Shown here piece after piece: positions 39,774-48,944 of a DNA stretch of 64,000 nt. Below the pieces are notes generated by a model that had not been told where the DNA came from, ran no database searches, and saw nothing but the letters and a program-made list of their open reading frames with translations. The stretch is from Sphingomonas jinjuensis (lineage in GTDB: Bacteria > Pseudomonadota > Alphaproteobacteria > Sphingomonadales > Sphingomonadaceae): contig NZ_JACIEV010000003.1 of the NCBI RefSeq assembly GCF_014197105.1, forward strand, positions 62,001 through 126,000, read 5' to 3'. The position numbers and the translations under genes were made by a program. Positions within the stretch are counted from its first letter, which is position 1. The number at the start of each line of letters is the position of its first letter.

Positions 39774-41098
39774 CCGGCCCGACGCGCCGCGGCGTGCTCG
39801 GCGGCGCCGCCGCCGTGCCGGCACTCACCGCGGCGACGTCAACGCCGTCGCGGCTGGCGCCGACGCCGCCAATGGGCTGGAACAGCTGGAACAGCTTCGC
39901 GACGACGATCACCGAGGCTCAGGCGCGCGAGACGGCGGCGATCATGCGCGATCGCCTGCTGCCGTTCGGCTACGACGTCTTCACCGTCGACATCCAATGG
40001 TATGAGCCGACCGCGTCGAGCTATGCCTATAGCAGCGCGCCGGTGCCGACGATGGACGGTCATGGCCGCCTGTTGCCCGCGCCCAACCGTTTCCCGTCGA
40101 GCGCCGGAGGTCGGGGCTTCGCGCCGCTCGCCGCGGACATCCATGCGATGGGCATGAAGTTCGGCGTCCACCTGATGCGCGGTATTCCGCGGCTGGCGGT
40201 CGAGCGCAACCTGCCGGTGCTCGGCACCGGCCAGCGTGCCGCCGACATCGCCGACCGGACGAGCGTCTGTTCTTGGAACCCCGACATGTACGGCGTCGAC
40301 ATGACTCGCCCCGGTGCCCAGGCCTATTACGACAGCGTCTTCGCGCTGCTCGCGAGCTGGGGAGTGGATTTCGTCAAGGTCGACGACCTCAGCCGGCCCT
40401 ATGACGTCCATGCCGCCGAGATCGAGGCGATCCATCGCGCCATCGGCCGCAGCGGCCGGCCGATGATCCTGAGCATGTCGCCGGGTGAGACGCCGGTGAT
40501 CCGCGGCGCCCACGCGCGCGCCCATGCGCAGATGTGGCGCATCTCCGATGACTTCTGGGACGATTGGGGAATGCTGGAGGCGCAGTTCGTCCGACTAGAG
40601 AATTGGAATCCCCATATGGGCGACGGCGGCTGGCCGGACGCAGATATGCTGCCGCTCGGCCGCCTGGCGCTGGGCAAGCGCGACACCCGCTTCACGCCCG
40701 ACGAGCAGCGCACGCTGATGACGTTGTGGTCGATCGCGCGATCGCCGCTAATCATGGGCGGCGACCTGCGCCATCTCGACGCGCCGACGTTGGCGCTGCT
40801 GACTAACCGGGAGGTGATCGCGGTGAACCAGGCATCGCGCGACAGTCGGCCGCATTTCATCGAGGATGGGACGCGGGTCTGGTCGGCGACCGCGGCGAAT
40901 GGCGATCGCTATGTCGCACTGTTCAACACCGGGGGAGCATCGCGCGACGTCCGGGTGCCGTTGGCGATGCTCGGGCTGACGGGAAGCGTCGGCGTGCGTG
41001 ACCTGTGGGCCGGGCGCGCCGACGGAAAGGCCAGCGGACGGCTGGTGCGGCATTTGCCGGCGCACGGCAGCGGCCTCTATCGGCTGGCCCGCGCATGA
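39770..41098 (+). CDS. GH27 alpha-galactosidase, Tat-exported
   Basis: 442 residues. The N-terminus TRRGVLGGAAAVPALTA is a twin-arginine signal. PPMGWNSWNSF opens the barrel as in all GH27 members. Nucleophile Asp205 lies in FVKVDDLSRPYD and acid/base Asp260 in WRISDDFWDDW; WSIARSPLIMGGDLRHLD is conserved too. The C-terminal beta domain ends GSGLYRLARA. It would release alpha-galactose or, in some members, beta-L-arabinopyranose, which also occurs on arabinogalactan. GTG start overlaps the previous stop; ATGA overlap with GH30 follows. Confidence 0.92.
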   Translation: MTGPTRRGVLGGAAAVPALTAATSTPSRLAPTPPMGWNSWNSFATTITEAQARETAAIMRDRLLPFGYDVFTVDIQWYEPTASSYAYSSAPVPTMDGHGRLLPAPNRFPSSAGGRGFAPLAADIHAMGMKFGVHLMRGIPRLAVERNLPVLGTGQRAADIADRTSVCSWNPDMYGVDMTRPGAQAYYDSVFALLASWGVDFVKVDDLSRPYDVHAAEIEAIHRAIGRSGRPMILSMSPGETPVIRGAHARAHAQMWRISDDFWDDWGMLEAQFVRLENWNPHMGDGGWPDADMLPLGRLALGKRDTRFTPDEQRTLMTLWSIARSPLIMGGDLRHLDAPTLALLTNREVIAVNQASRDSRPHFIEDGTRVWSATAANGDRYVALFNTGGASRDVRVPLAMLGLTGSVGVRDLWAGRADGKASGRLVRHLPAHGSGLYRLARA

Positions 41099-42531
41099 TC
41101 GGGCGGCTGGCATTCGCCCTGGCAGTCGCGACCTCGCCGGTCGCGACGGAGACGCGCGAGGTCGTGGTCACGCTTCGTCCCGCGGTCGAGCGGCCGTCGA
41201 CGAGGTTCGAAGGATGGGGGACGGCGCTCGCCTGGTTCGCCGACGTCAGCGGGGGCTGGCCCGATGCCGAACGGCGGCGGCTGGCCGATCTGTTCTACGG
41301 CAAGGACGGGCTCGGCTGGACGATCGCGCGGTACAATATCGGCGGCGGCAATGCGGGCGACACGCCGGCCTATCTGCGGCCGGGCGGTGCCGTGCCGGGG
41401 TTCTGGCGACGGCCTGAGGGCGCGACGGGGCGTGACTGGTGGCGGCCTGAGGATCCTGCGATGTGGGACTGGTCGCAGGACGCTCGCCAGCGCTGGTGGC
41501 TCGATGCCATTCGCGACCGGGTGAAGGCGCCGATCTTCGAGGCGTTCTCCAACTCGCCGCCCTATTTCATGACGGTGTCGGGCCGGGTGTCGGGGGCGGA
41601 GAAGGGCACCGACGACAATCTGCAACCAGGGCAGGAGGCGCCGTTCGCGGCCTATCTCGCGCGCGTGGTCGACGAGTTGCAGAAGCGCCATCGTATCGCG
41701 TTCCGCACGCTGTCGCCGGTCAACGAACCCAATACCGACTATTGGTTCGCCGCGAACAAGCAGGAGGGATCGCACTGGAGCCCGGCGCGGCAGGCGGCGA
41801 TGATCGATGCCAGCGACGCGGCGTTGAAGGCGCGCGGCCTGGCGACCGTCGTGGCGGCACCGGATGAGACCAACGCCCATCTGTTCCTGACCGATTGGGC
41901 TGCCTATCCCGCGGCGACGCGGGCGCGGATCGGGCAGCTCAACGTCCACAGCTATGGCGCGATCCACCAGACCGGCGTCCGCGACGTCGCCCGTGCCAGC
42001 GGCATCCGGTTGTGGATGAGCGAGAACGATGCGCCGCTGAACGGCGATCCCGAAGCGATCGACGGCATGGCGAGCCCCCTCGCCTTCGCCGAGCATGTCG
42101 TGCTCGATCTCAAGCGGCTCGAGCCCGCGGCCTGGGTGTTCTGGCAGGCGGTGGAGGATTGGAGCGCGAAGGACGGCAAGCCGGGGTCGAATTGGGGGTT
42201 GGTCAAGGCCGACCTCGCCGCGGCGCCGAGCGCGCCGCATCGGATCGTCATCACGCGCAAATATTGGGCGATGGCGCAATTCAGCCGCTACGTCCGCCCC
42301 GGCTATCGACTGGTGCCGGTCGACGATCTCGATACCGTGGGTGCGCTGGCGCCGGACGGCAGGACGCTGGTGATGGTGCATGTCAATCCCGGGCTGGTGG
42401 CGCGGCGGCTCGTGTTGCCGAAAGGCTGGAGCACGCGGATGATCCTGACCGACGCCAGCCACAACGCGGCGCCGGTGACGGGGACGGTGGTGCCCCCGCG
42501 CTCGATCGCGACGCTGGTGCTGCGCCGTTAG
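41095..42531 (+). CDS. GH30 glycoside hydrolase, probable endo-beta-1,6-galactanase
   Basis: 478 residues with short signal peptide (MIGRLAFALAVATSPVA). Acid/base Glu211 (LSPVNEPNTDYWFA) and nucleophile Glu310 (LWMSENDAP) are placed as in GH30. The start FEGWGTALAWFADVSGGWP and the segment FSNSPPYFMTVSGRVSG resemble, from memory, subfamily 5, whose studied members cut beta-1,6-galactan side chains of arabinogalactan proteins. The subfamily assignment needs a profile search. The gene is coupled to GH27 and its stop overlaps that of the convergent porin gene (42528-42531). Confidence 0.85.
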   Translation: MIGRLAFALAVATSPVATETREVVVTLRPAVERPSTRFEGWGTALAWFADVSGGWPDAERRRLADLFYGKDGLGWTIARYNIGGGNAGDTPAYLRPGGAVPGFWRRPEGATGRDWWRPEDPAMWDWSQDARQRWWLDAIRDRVKAPIFEAFSNSPPYFMTVSGRVSGAEKGTDDNLQPGQEAPFAAYLARVVDELQKRHRIAFRTLSPVNEPNTDYWFAANKQEGSHWSPARQAAMIDASDAALKARGLATVVAAPDETNAHLFLTDWAAYPAATRARIGQLNVHSYGAIHQTGVRDVARASGIRLWMSENDAPLNGDPEAIDGMASPLAFAEHVVLDLKRLEPAAWVFWQAVEDWSAKDGKPGSNWGLVKADLAAAPSAPHRIVITRKYWAMAQFSRYVRPGYRLVPVDDLDTVGALAPDGRTLVMVHVNPGLVARRLVLPKGWSTRMILTDASHNAAPVTGTVVPPRSIATLVLRR

Positions 42532-44012
42532 AAGCGGAAGGACAGCCAGCCGGCGAGGAAGTCCGAACTATAGTAGCCCGCCTTCGTCAGCGACGGACCA
42601 GCGGCGAAATGTTCGTAGCGGCCGGTGAACGAGACGCGCGGCGTGATCGTCCAGATCAGCTGAAGCCGGGCGACGTCGCCGATCTTGGCGTCGGGGACAC
42701 GCTGGGTCCCGGCGAAGGGCTGGCCGTTGGCGCGGTAGACGGCATCGCGGACGTCGTCGCGCCAGGCGAACTGATACTCGCCGGTGACGCGGACGCGCTT
42801 GACGGGCGAGACCGTCAGGTTGGGGGCGACCGCGATCAGGTTCGACGGGGTCAGGAACAGCGCATAGCTGTAGTAGATGTTGTTGCCGAACGGCGCGTAG
42901 GCGTCGCGCAGCTTGCCGTCGCCATAGCCGCCGCCGCCGCTGGCGTAATCGGCGTGGATGCCGACGCGCGGCGCATCGTCGGCCTTGCCGACCCGCCACG
43001 TCTGGGCGAAGAACGCCTGCCACGCGTCGATGCCCTGATTGATGTAGCGGCCCCATTGGTGATTGACGCTCCAGTCGATCGTCAGCCGCCCGGCATCACC
43101 CCACAGTCGCGCGCCGCCGTAGTAACGGGTCGCCGGACCGATCCGGCCGCCCCATGCGCCGACGGTGTTGCGGCGTCGCCAGAGGAATGGATCGAAATAC
43201 AGCTTCGATCCGCCCAGCCAATCGCGCGGCACGACCACGCCGAGGGTCATGCCAGAGAAACGGCGCGCGGGGTCGATGATGTCGTCGTCGGCGCCCAGAT
43301 CGCCATATTGGGTCGGCTTCAGATCGAACAGGTCGATGCGCAGCGTCGGCGTCCGTGCCCAGGCGCGCCAGCCGTTCAGAGTGTAGCGGATCGTGTTGTT
43401 GTCGCGCTGCGACACGAGGAGGTTGGGGCCATCGGTGAATTCCTGGCGGCCGTAGCGTGCGCCCAGCGCGGCACCGGCGACATCGGCGTTCACCTCGACA
43501 AAGGCCTGCTGGACGGCGACGTCGTTGCGCAGCGTCGCGGCAGGCTGGCCGAGCTCGACGCCCGAAATGCCGCCGTGGGCGAGTTCGCCGAACGCACGAA
43601 AATGGGGGCCGAGGTGGACGTCGGCGCCGACGAACAGGCGGCGGATGTCCTGGCGCTGCGCCCACACGTCGCGCAGGCCCGGATTGGTGGTGTGATTGAC
43701 GCGCAGCCGCGCCTCGCCCGACAGCGTCACATAGGCGTCGGCATCGTCATCGAGCGGGATGCACTTGAGCGCATCGATCGGATCGTCTCGTTTCGCCGGG
43801 TCGCACAGCTTGCGCCAGTCCTCGGCCCAGCGCGACAGATTGTAGCCGCCGGGACTGGCGCCATCGCCGACCGCGGCGGACGGATAGGAGGTAACGGTCG
43901 GCGTCGCCGGGTTGCGCGTCGATCCGGCCTCGCTGGGTGCCGGTACCCGGGTCTGGGCATGGGCGGCGACCGGCAGGAGCAGCGGGACGGCGGCAAGAAG
44001 GCGGCGCTGCAT
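42528..44012 (-). CDS. Alginate-export-family outer-membrane porin
   Basis: 494 residues. Signal peptide [20 protein letters not shown], then a beta-barrel of alternating strands with features of the alginate-export family (SGEARLRVNHTTNPGLRD; GARYGRQEFTDGPNLLVSQR; WSVNHQWGRYINQGIDAWQ), ending in phenylalanine (GWLSFRF) as outer-membrane barrels do. It probably lets an anionic or sugar substrate diffuse through the outer membrane. The start overlaps the dctA stop (TGATG), so the porin is coupled to a dicarboxylate transporter, which points to organic acids or uronates as cargo. Confidence 0.85.
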   Translation of the reverse strand: MQRRLLAAVPLLLPVAAHAQTRVPAPSEAGSTRNPATPTVTSYPSAAVGDGASPGGYNLSRWAEDWRKLCDPAKRDDPIDALKCIPLDDDADAYVTLSGEARLRVNHTTNPGLRDVWAQRQDIRRLFVGADVHLGPHFRAFGELAHGGISGVELGQPAATLRNDVAVQQAFVEVNADVAGAALGARYGRQEFTDGPNLLVSQRDNNTIRYTLNGWRAWARTPTLRIDLFDLKPTQYGDLGADDDIIDPARRFSGMTLGVVVPRDWLGGSKLYFDPFLWRRRNTVGAWGGRIGPATRYYGGARLWGDAGRLTIDWSVNHQWGRYINQGIDAWQAFFAQTWRVGKADDAPRVGIHADYASGGGGYGDGKLRDAYAPFGNNIYYSYALFLTPSNLIAVAPNLTVSPVKRVRVTGEYQFAWRDDVRDAVYRANGQPFAGTQRVPDAKIGDVARLQLIWTITPRVSFTGRYEHFAAGPSLTKAGYYSSDFLAGWLSFRF

Positions 44013-45340
44013 CAGTCGGCGACCGCGTCCGCCGCCATCTGGTCAACGCGCGGCGCGCGGCCGGCGAGGGCGGCGTCGAGCTGCGCGTGATCGAGTCGAC
44101 CCTCCCACCGCGACACGACGACGGTGGCGACGGCGTTGCCGATGAAGTTCGTCAGGCTGCGGCATTCCGACATGAAGCGATCGACGCCCAGGATCAGCGC
44201 CATGCCCGCGACCGGCACCGACGGCACGATCGAGAGCGTCGCGGCGAGCGTGATGAAGCCGGCGCCGGTCACGCCCGCCGCACCCTTCGAGGAGAGCATC
44301 GCGACGCTGAGCAGGAGTAGCTGCTGACCCAGGCTGAGATCGACGCCCACCGCCTGGGCGATGAACAGCGCCGCCAGCGTCATGTATATGTTGGTGCCGT
44401 CGAGGTTGAACGAATAGCCGGTCGGCACGACCAGACCGACGATCGACTTAGGGCAGCCGGCGCGCTCCATCTTCTCGATCAGCGAGGGCAGCGCGCTTTC
44501 CGACGACGAGGTGCCGAGCACGAGCAGCAACTCGGCCTTCAGATAGGACACCAGCTTGAAGATCGAGAAGCCGCACAGCCGCGCCACCGCACCGAGCACG
44601 ACGAAGACGAACAGCAGCGAGGTGATGTAGAAGGTCGCGACCAGCGCCGCGAGATTGGCCAGCGTGCCGACGCCATAGGCACCGATGGTGAAGGCCATCG
44701 CGCCGAACGCACCGATCGGGGCTGCCTTCATCAGGATGGCGACGACCTTGAACACCGCGAGCGACACGTCTTCGAGCGCATGGAGCACGCGTTCGCCGCG
44801 GTCGCCGATCAGTGCGAGGCCGATACCGAACAGAACCGCCACGAACAGCGTCTGGAGGATGTTGCCGCCGGTCAGGCCCGACAGGAAGCTGTCGGGGATC
44901 ACACCGAGCAGGAAGCCGGTGAGCGTGCTTTCATGCGCCTTGGCGGCATATTCGGCGATCTTGCCGGTATCGAGCGTCGCGGGATCGATGTTGAGCCCCG
45001 CCCCGGGGCGGACGACATTGCCGACGACGAGGCCGATGATCAGCGCCAGCGTCGAGAAGAAGAGGAAATAGGCGAATGCCTTGGCGGCGACGCGGCCGAC
45101 CGCGGCGAGATCGCGCATGCCGGCGATGCCGGTGACGATGGTGAGGAAGATCACCGGCGCGATGATCATCTTCACCAGCTTGATGAAGCCATCGCCGAGC
45201 GGCTTCAACGCCTTGCCGGTATCGGGCGCGAAATGGCCGAGCAGCACGCCGGCGGCGATCGCCACCAGCACTTGGACGTAGAGATGACGATACCAGGGCC
45301 GCGGCGGGGCGTCGGTCGGTCGCTCGATCGGCGGCATCAT
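44012..45340 (-). CDS. dctA: C4-dicarboxylate/proton symporter, DctA type
   Basis: 442 residues with eight helices and two re-entrant loops of the DAACS family. Key segments are [20 protein letters not shown] (serine-rich loop HP1), [20 protein letters not shown] (the N-x-D-G-T sodium/substrate site) and [20 protein letters not shown] (HP2). These carriers import succinate, fumarate and malate, or related anions. The gene leads a two-gene unit with the porin and lies 112 bases downstream of a hybrid kinase on the same strand. No DctB/DctD pair is seen. Confidence 0.9.
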   Translation of the reverse strand: MMPPIERPTDAPPRPWYRHLYVQVLVAIAAGVLLGHFAPDTGKALKPLGDGFIKLVKMIIAPVIFLTIVTGIAGMRDLAAVGRVAAKAFAYFLFFSTLALIIGLVVGNVVRPGAGLNIDPATLDTGKIAEYAAKAHESTLTGFLLGVIPDSFLSGLTGGNILQTLFVAVLFGIGLALIGDRGERVLHALEDVSLAVFKVVAILMKAAPIGAFGAMAFTIGAYGVGTLANLAALVATFYITSLLFVFVVLGAVARLCGFSIFKLVSYLKAELLLVLGTSSSESALPSLIEKMERAGCPKSIVGLVVPTGYSFNLDGTNIYMTLAALFIAQAVGVDLSLGQQLLLLSVAMLSSKGAAGVTGAGFITLAATLSIVPSVPVAGMALILGVDRFMSECRSLTNFIGNAVATVVVSRWEGRLDHAQLDAALAGRAPRVDQMAADAVAD

Positions 45341-45452
45341 CGTCTTCTCTCCATCGCTTATCGCCCGCCGCTTTTAGCCGGCTTGGCGCGGAAGACAGCC
45401 CCCGAATGTAACGTTAGTTATCGGCAACGAGCCGGCAACAAAGCGCGGCGGC

Positions 45453-47540
45453 TCAGGGGTGGCGCCGGCGGCCGGGGAGCCAACCGATCGCCTTGCGCAG
45501 CGCCCGGGAAAGCTGCTCGACCGAATAGGGCTTGTGCAGCAATTCGAAGCCGTGCTGCGCGTTCTCGGCCAGCACATGGCTGTAGCCGCTGGTCAGGATC
45601 ACGCGCAGTGCCGGATGACGGGCACGGATGGTGGCGGCGAGGTCGACGCCGTTCATCCCGGGCATGACGACATCCGAAAAGACCACGTCGAAGCGCGAGG
45701 CATCCTCGTCGAGCAGCGCCAGCGCGGCGGTGGCATTGCCGACGAGGACGCTGCGATAGCCCAGTTCGTCGAGCGCGGTCTTGGCGAACCGGCCGACGTC
45801 CTCGTTGTCCTCGACGAGCAGCACGCTCGATCCGCCGCCATCGGGCGCCTCGGCATCGTCGTCGTTGTCGCCGGGTGTGTCACGATCGAGGATGCGGGGC
45901 AGATAGAGCGAAAAGGTCGCACCGCGACCCGACTCGCTGTCGACGTCGACGTCGCCCCCCGACTGCTTGGCGAAGCCGATCACCTGGCTGAGGCCGAGCC
46001 CGGTGCCCTTGCCGACGTCCTTGGTGGTGAAGAACGGTTCGAAGATATGCGGCAAGTCCGCCGCGGCGATGCCCGAGCCGGTATCGGAGACCGAGATGAC
46101 GAGGAAGTCGCCGTTGATGCCGTGATGGCCGCGCAGGCTGGGGATGCGGTCGGCGGGCGCCACCGCGATCGTCAATTCGCCCTTGCCCTGCATCGCGTCG
46201 CGACCGTTGATCGCGAGGTTGACGACGGCGGTTTCCAGCTGGCTGCGGTCGACCTCTGCCAGGCAGCATTCGGCAGGCGGCCGGAACCGCAGGCTCACGC
46301 GAGAGCCGACCAATGTCTGAACCATTTCGACGATGCTGCCGACCGCCACGCCGACGTCGAGCAGCTCTGGCGTCAGCGCCTGGCGCCGGGCGAAGGCGAG
46401 CAGCTGGCCGGTCAGCTTGGCGGCACGCTCGGCCGTGTCGGCGATCGCCTCGATATAGCGGCTGCGCTTTTCGGGGGTCAGCGTGTCGCGGCGCAGCAGC
46501 TCGACCGAGCCACGGATGATCGTGAGCAGATTATTGAAGTCGTGGGCGACGCCGCCGGTCAGCTGGCCGATCGCCTCCATCTTCTGCGCCTGGTTGAGTT
46601 GCTCGGTGGCGAGGCGAAGCTGCTCCTCCGCCTCCTTCGCGTCGGTGATGTGGCGGCCGATCGCGAAGACGCCGTCCTCGGTCGGCGCGGCGACCCATTG
46701 CATCCAGCGGTAGCTGCCGTCCTTGTGGCGGATGCGGTTCTCGAAGGTCGGCAAGGTCCCGGCCTGTGCGGTGGCGAGCGCCCCGCTGCTTGCGGCGATA
46801 TCGGCGGCGTGGACCAGTGCAGTGGCGTGAAGCCCGATCAGTTCATGCGCCTCATAGCCGAGGATCGACGTCCAGGCAGGGTTCACCGCCGACCAGTGGC
46901 CGTCGTGCGAGACCAGGACCATGAGGTCCGGCGACACGCTCCACATGCGATCGCGCTCGGCGGTGCGCTGCGCGACCTGGCGTTCCAGATCTTCGTTGAG
47001 CGCGCGCAACTCTTCCTGACTGTCGGCGAGCGCGCGGTCGGCCAGGACGCGCTTGGTCGTCTCGTTGGTGAAGATGAAGAGGCCGACGATGTCGCCGGTC
47101 TCACCCAGCACGCGCGAGTAGGAAAAGCTCCACCAGGTGTCGGCGGCACCGCGATCGGTGGCGAGTTTCCACGGCAAATCAGTGAAGCGCTGGCTGCGGC
47201 CGGCGAAGGCGTCGTCGATGATCGGCTTCGCCTGGTCCCAGGCGTCGGCCCAGACCTGGTCCATCCGGCTGCCCATCGCCCACGACAATCGCGGCCCGAG
47301 CAGCGGGAAGTAGGTTTCGTTGAAGAAGAAGAACAGTTCCTCCGCACCCCAACACAAGATCATCGATTCGGGCGAGTTGAGGAGGAGGCTGAGCGCCGTC
47401 TTGAACGGGGCGGGCCATCGCTCAGGCGGGCCGAGGGGGTGGTCGGTCCAGTCACGGGCCAGGATAAGCTGGGTCGCCTCTCCACCGCCGGCCAGGAAGC
47501 CGAGGTGGGGCGGCAGGGTGGCGGCGGAGATGGTGGTCAT
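45453..47540 (-). CDS. Hybrid sensor histidine kinase with PAS and receiver domains
   Basis: 695 residues, no membrane helix, so cytoplasmic. Residues about 15-170 resemble a GAF/PAS-type sensor ([38 protein letters not shown]), a coiled coil follows, then a PAS domain ([19 protein letters not shown]). The kinase core has His333 ([12 protein letters not shown]), the N-box [10 protein letters not shown] and ATP lid SDTGSGI/GTGLGLS. The receiver (about 570-690) has phospho-acceptor Asp623 ([12 protein letters not shown]). There is no output domain and no separate regulator nearby. It may control dctA, immediately downstream, or general stress as related kinases do. Confidence 0.92.
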   Translation of the reverse strand: MTTISAATLPPHLGFLAGGGEATQLILARDWTDHPLGPPERWPAPFKTALSLLLNSPESMILCWGAEELFFFFNETYFPLLGPRLSWAMGSRMDQVWADAWDQAKPIIDDAFAGRSQRFTDLPWKLATDRGAADTWWSFSYSRVLGETGDIVGLFIFTNETTKRVLADRALADSQEELRALNEDLERQVAQRTAERDRMWSVSPDLMVLVSHDGHWSAVNPAWTSILGYEAHELIGLHATALVHAADIAASSGALATAQAGTLPTFENRIRHKDGSYRWMQWVAAPTEDGVFAIGRHITDAKEAEEQLRLATEQLNQAQKMEAIGQLTGGVAHDFNNLLTIIRGSVELLRRDTLTPEKRSRYIEAIADTAERAAKLTGQLLAFARRQALTPELLDVGVAVGSIVEMVQTLVGSRVSLRFRPPAECCLAEVDRSQLETAVVNLAINGRDAMQGKGELTIAVAPADRIPSLRGHHGINGDFLVISVSDTGSGIAAADLPHIFEPFFTTKDVGKGTGLGLSQVIGFAKQSGGDVDVDSESGRGATFSLYLPRILDRDTPGDNDDDAEAPDGGGSSVLLVEDNEDVGRFAKTALDELGYRSVLVGNATAALALLDEDASRFDVVFSDVVMPGMNGVDLAATIRARHPALRVILTSGYSHVLAENAQHGFELLHKPYSVEQLSRALRKAIGWLPGRRRHP

Positions 47541-47640
47541 GGTGTCCGGGGCAGGGAGCGACGGCAGTGCCTTAGCGCGACACGGTGGCGGAAGGATAGC
47601 CGCGGCTGCCGTACCATTAATTGACGATCAATCGCTTGAT

Positions 47641-47651
47641 TGGTCTGGCCA
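47641..47651. promoter_or_regulatory. ExuR/UxuR-like operator before the MFS gene
   Basis: TGGTCTGGCCA is one base off the perfect repeat TGGTCTGACCA found at 51416-51426 before the TonB receptor. It lies 37 bases before the MFS start codon, within the divergent region shared with the histidine kinase. The T-G-G-T-C-n-G-A-C-C-A pattern resembles sites of FCD-type uronate regulators as I recall them. Confidence 0.5.
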
Positions 47652-47687
47652 GTTTGCGGCATAGGACCCTCAACAAGAGGAGAGGGC

Positions 47688-48944
47688 GTGAGGCGAATTC
47701 CGCATCTGCGGTGGTGGATCGTGGGGCTGATCTGCCTCGGGACCATCGCCAATTATCTGGCGCGCAATTCGCTGGGCGTGCTCGCGCCCGAGCTGAAATC
47801 GACGCTGTCGATGACGACCCAGCAATACAGCTATGTCGTCGGCGCCTTCCAGCTGGCCTATACCGTGGCGCAACCGATTGCCGGGGCGATCGTCGACCGC
47901 ATCGGCCTGCGCGCCGGCTTCGCGCTTTTCGGTGTCGCGTGGTCGGCGGCGAACATGCTGCATGCGCTGGCGGCGGGATGGCTTGGCTTGGCCTTCTTCC
48001 GCGGCCTGCTGGGCCTCGCCGAGGCGGCGGCGGTGCCGTCGGGGATCAAGGCGATCGCGGAATGGTTTCCGGCGCGGCAGCGGTCGGTGGCGGTCGGCTG
48101 GTTCAACGCCGGCACCTCGCTGGGCGCGTTGATCGCGCCGCCGATCGTCGTCGCCGTGTCGCTGTGGGCCGACTGGCGGGTCGCGTTCATCGTCACCGGG
48201 GCGGTGGGCTTTCTGTGGGCGGCGGCCTGGTGGGCCTTTTATCGCAGCCCGGCGCTGCATCCGGCGATCACGCCCGACGAACTGACGCTGATCGAGGCCG
48301 ATCGACCTGTCGTCGTCGAGCGGCGGTCGAGCGCGCGGGAGATCCTGTCCAGCGGGCGGTTTTGGGCGCTGGCGGTGCCGCGCTTCCTGGCTGAGCCGGC
48401 GTGGCAGACATTCAGTTTCTGGATCCCGCTGTATCTCGCCACCGAACGCGGCATGGACCTGAAGCAGATCGCGCTGTTCGCGTGGCTGCCATTCCTGGCG
48501 GCCGATCTCGGCGGCGTGTTCGGGGGTTATCTGTCGCCGCTGCTAATGAACCGGATGAAGCTGTCGCTGATCGGATCGCGGGTGACCGGCGTTGCGATCG
48601 GCGCGGCGCTGATGATCGCACCGGGGTTCATTGGATTGGCAGGCAGTCCCTATCTGGCGATCGCGCTGTTCAGCGTCGGCGGCTTTGCGCATCAGATGAT
48701 CTCGGTACTGATCAACACCTTGTCGGCGGATGTTTTCACCGCGGAGGAGATCGGCACCGCCAACGGCTTCATCGGCCAGGCCGGCTGGACCGGCGGCCTG
48801 CTGTTCTCGCTGCTGATCGGGCAGCTCGCCGACGTCACCGGCTATGCGCCGCTGTTCGCCGCGCTGTCGCTGTTCGACATCGTCGGCGCGGTGGTGCTGA
48901 TCGCCTGCCTGCCGATCCTCTCTCGCACCAAGGAAGTTCGATGA
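47688..48944 (+). CDS. MFS transporter, anion:cation symporter family (hexuronate type)
   Basis: 418 residues with 12 helices. The start RWWIVGLICLGTIANYLARN and the segments GLLGLAEAAAVPSGIKAIAEW and FPARQRSVAVGWFNAGTSLG are hallmarks of the ACS group containing ExuT, GarP and related uronate/aldarate carriers. It likely imports glucuronate or a similar acid, which UxuA downstream can then use. GTG 47688 has GAGGAGAG upstream; its stop overlaps the GH31 start (ATGA). First gene of the right-hand operon. Confidence 0.9.
   Translation: MRRIPHLRWWIVGLICLGTIANYLARNSLGVLAPELKSTLSMTTQQYSYVVGAFQLAYTVAQPIAGAIVDRIGLRAGFALFGVAWSAANMLHALAAGWLGLAFFRGLLGLAEAAAVPSGIKAIAEWFPARQRSVAVGWFNAGTSLGALIAPPIVVAVSLWADWRVAFIVTGAVGFLWAAAWWAFYRSPALHPAITPDELTLIEADRPVVVERRSSAREILSSGRFWALAVPRFLAEPAWQTFSFWIPLYLATERGMDLKQIALFAWLPFLAADLGGVFGGYLSPLLMNRMKLSLIGSRVTGVAIGAALMIAPGFIGLAGSPYLAIALFSVGGFAHQMISVLINTLSADVFTAEEIGTANGFIGQAGWTGGLLFSLLIGQLADVTGYAPLFAALSLFDIVGAVVLIACLPILSRTKEVR

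Noticed and set aside
45459..47624. 721-codon frame opposite the histidine kinase
   Set aside because: Shadow of a protein with complete kinase and receiver motifs.
47604..47660. Left-cluster motif TTGTCCGACAA before the MFS gene
   Set aside because: Only TTGACGATCAA is present, which lacks the core; the better match there is the second motif class.
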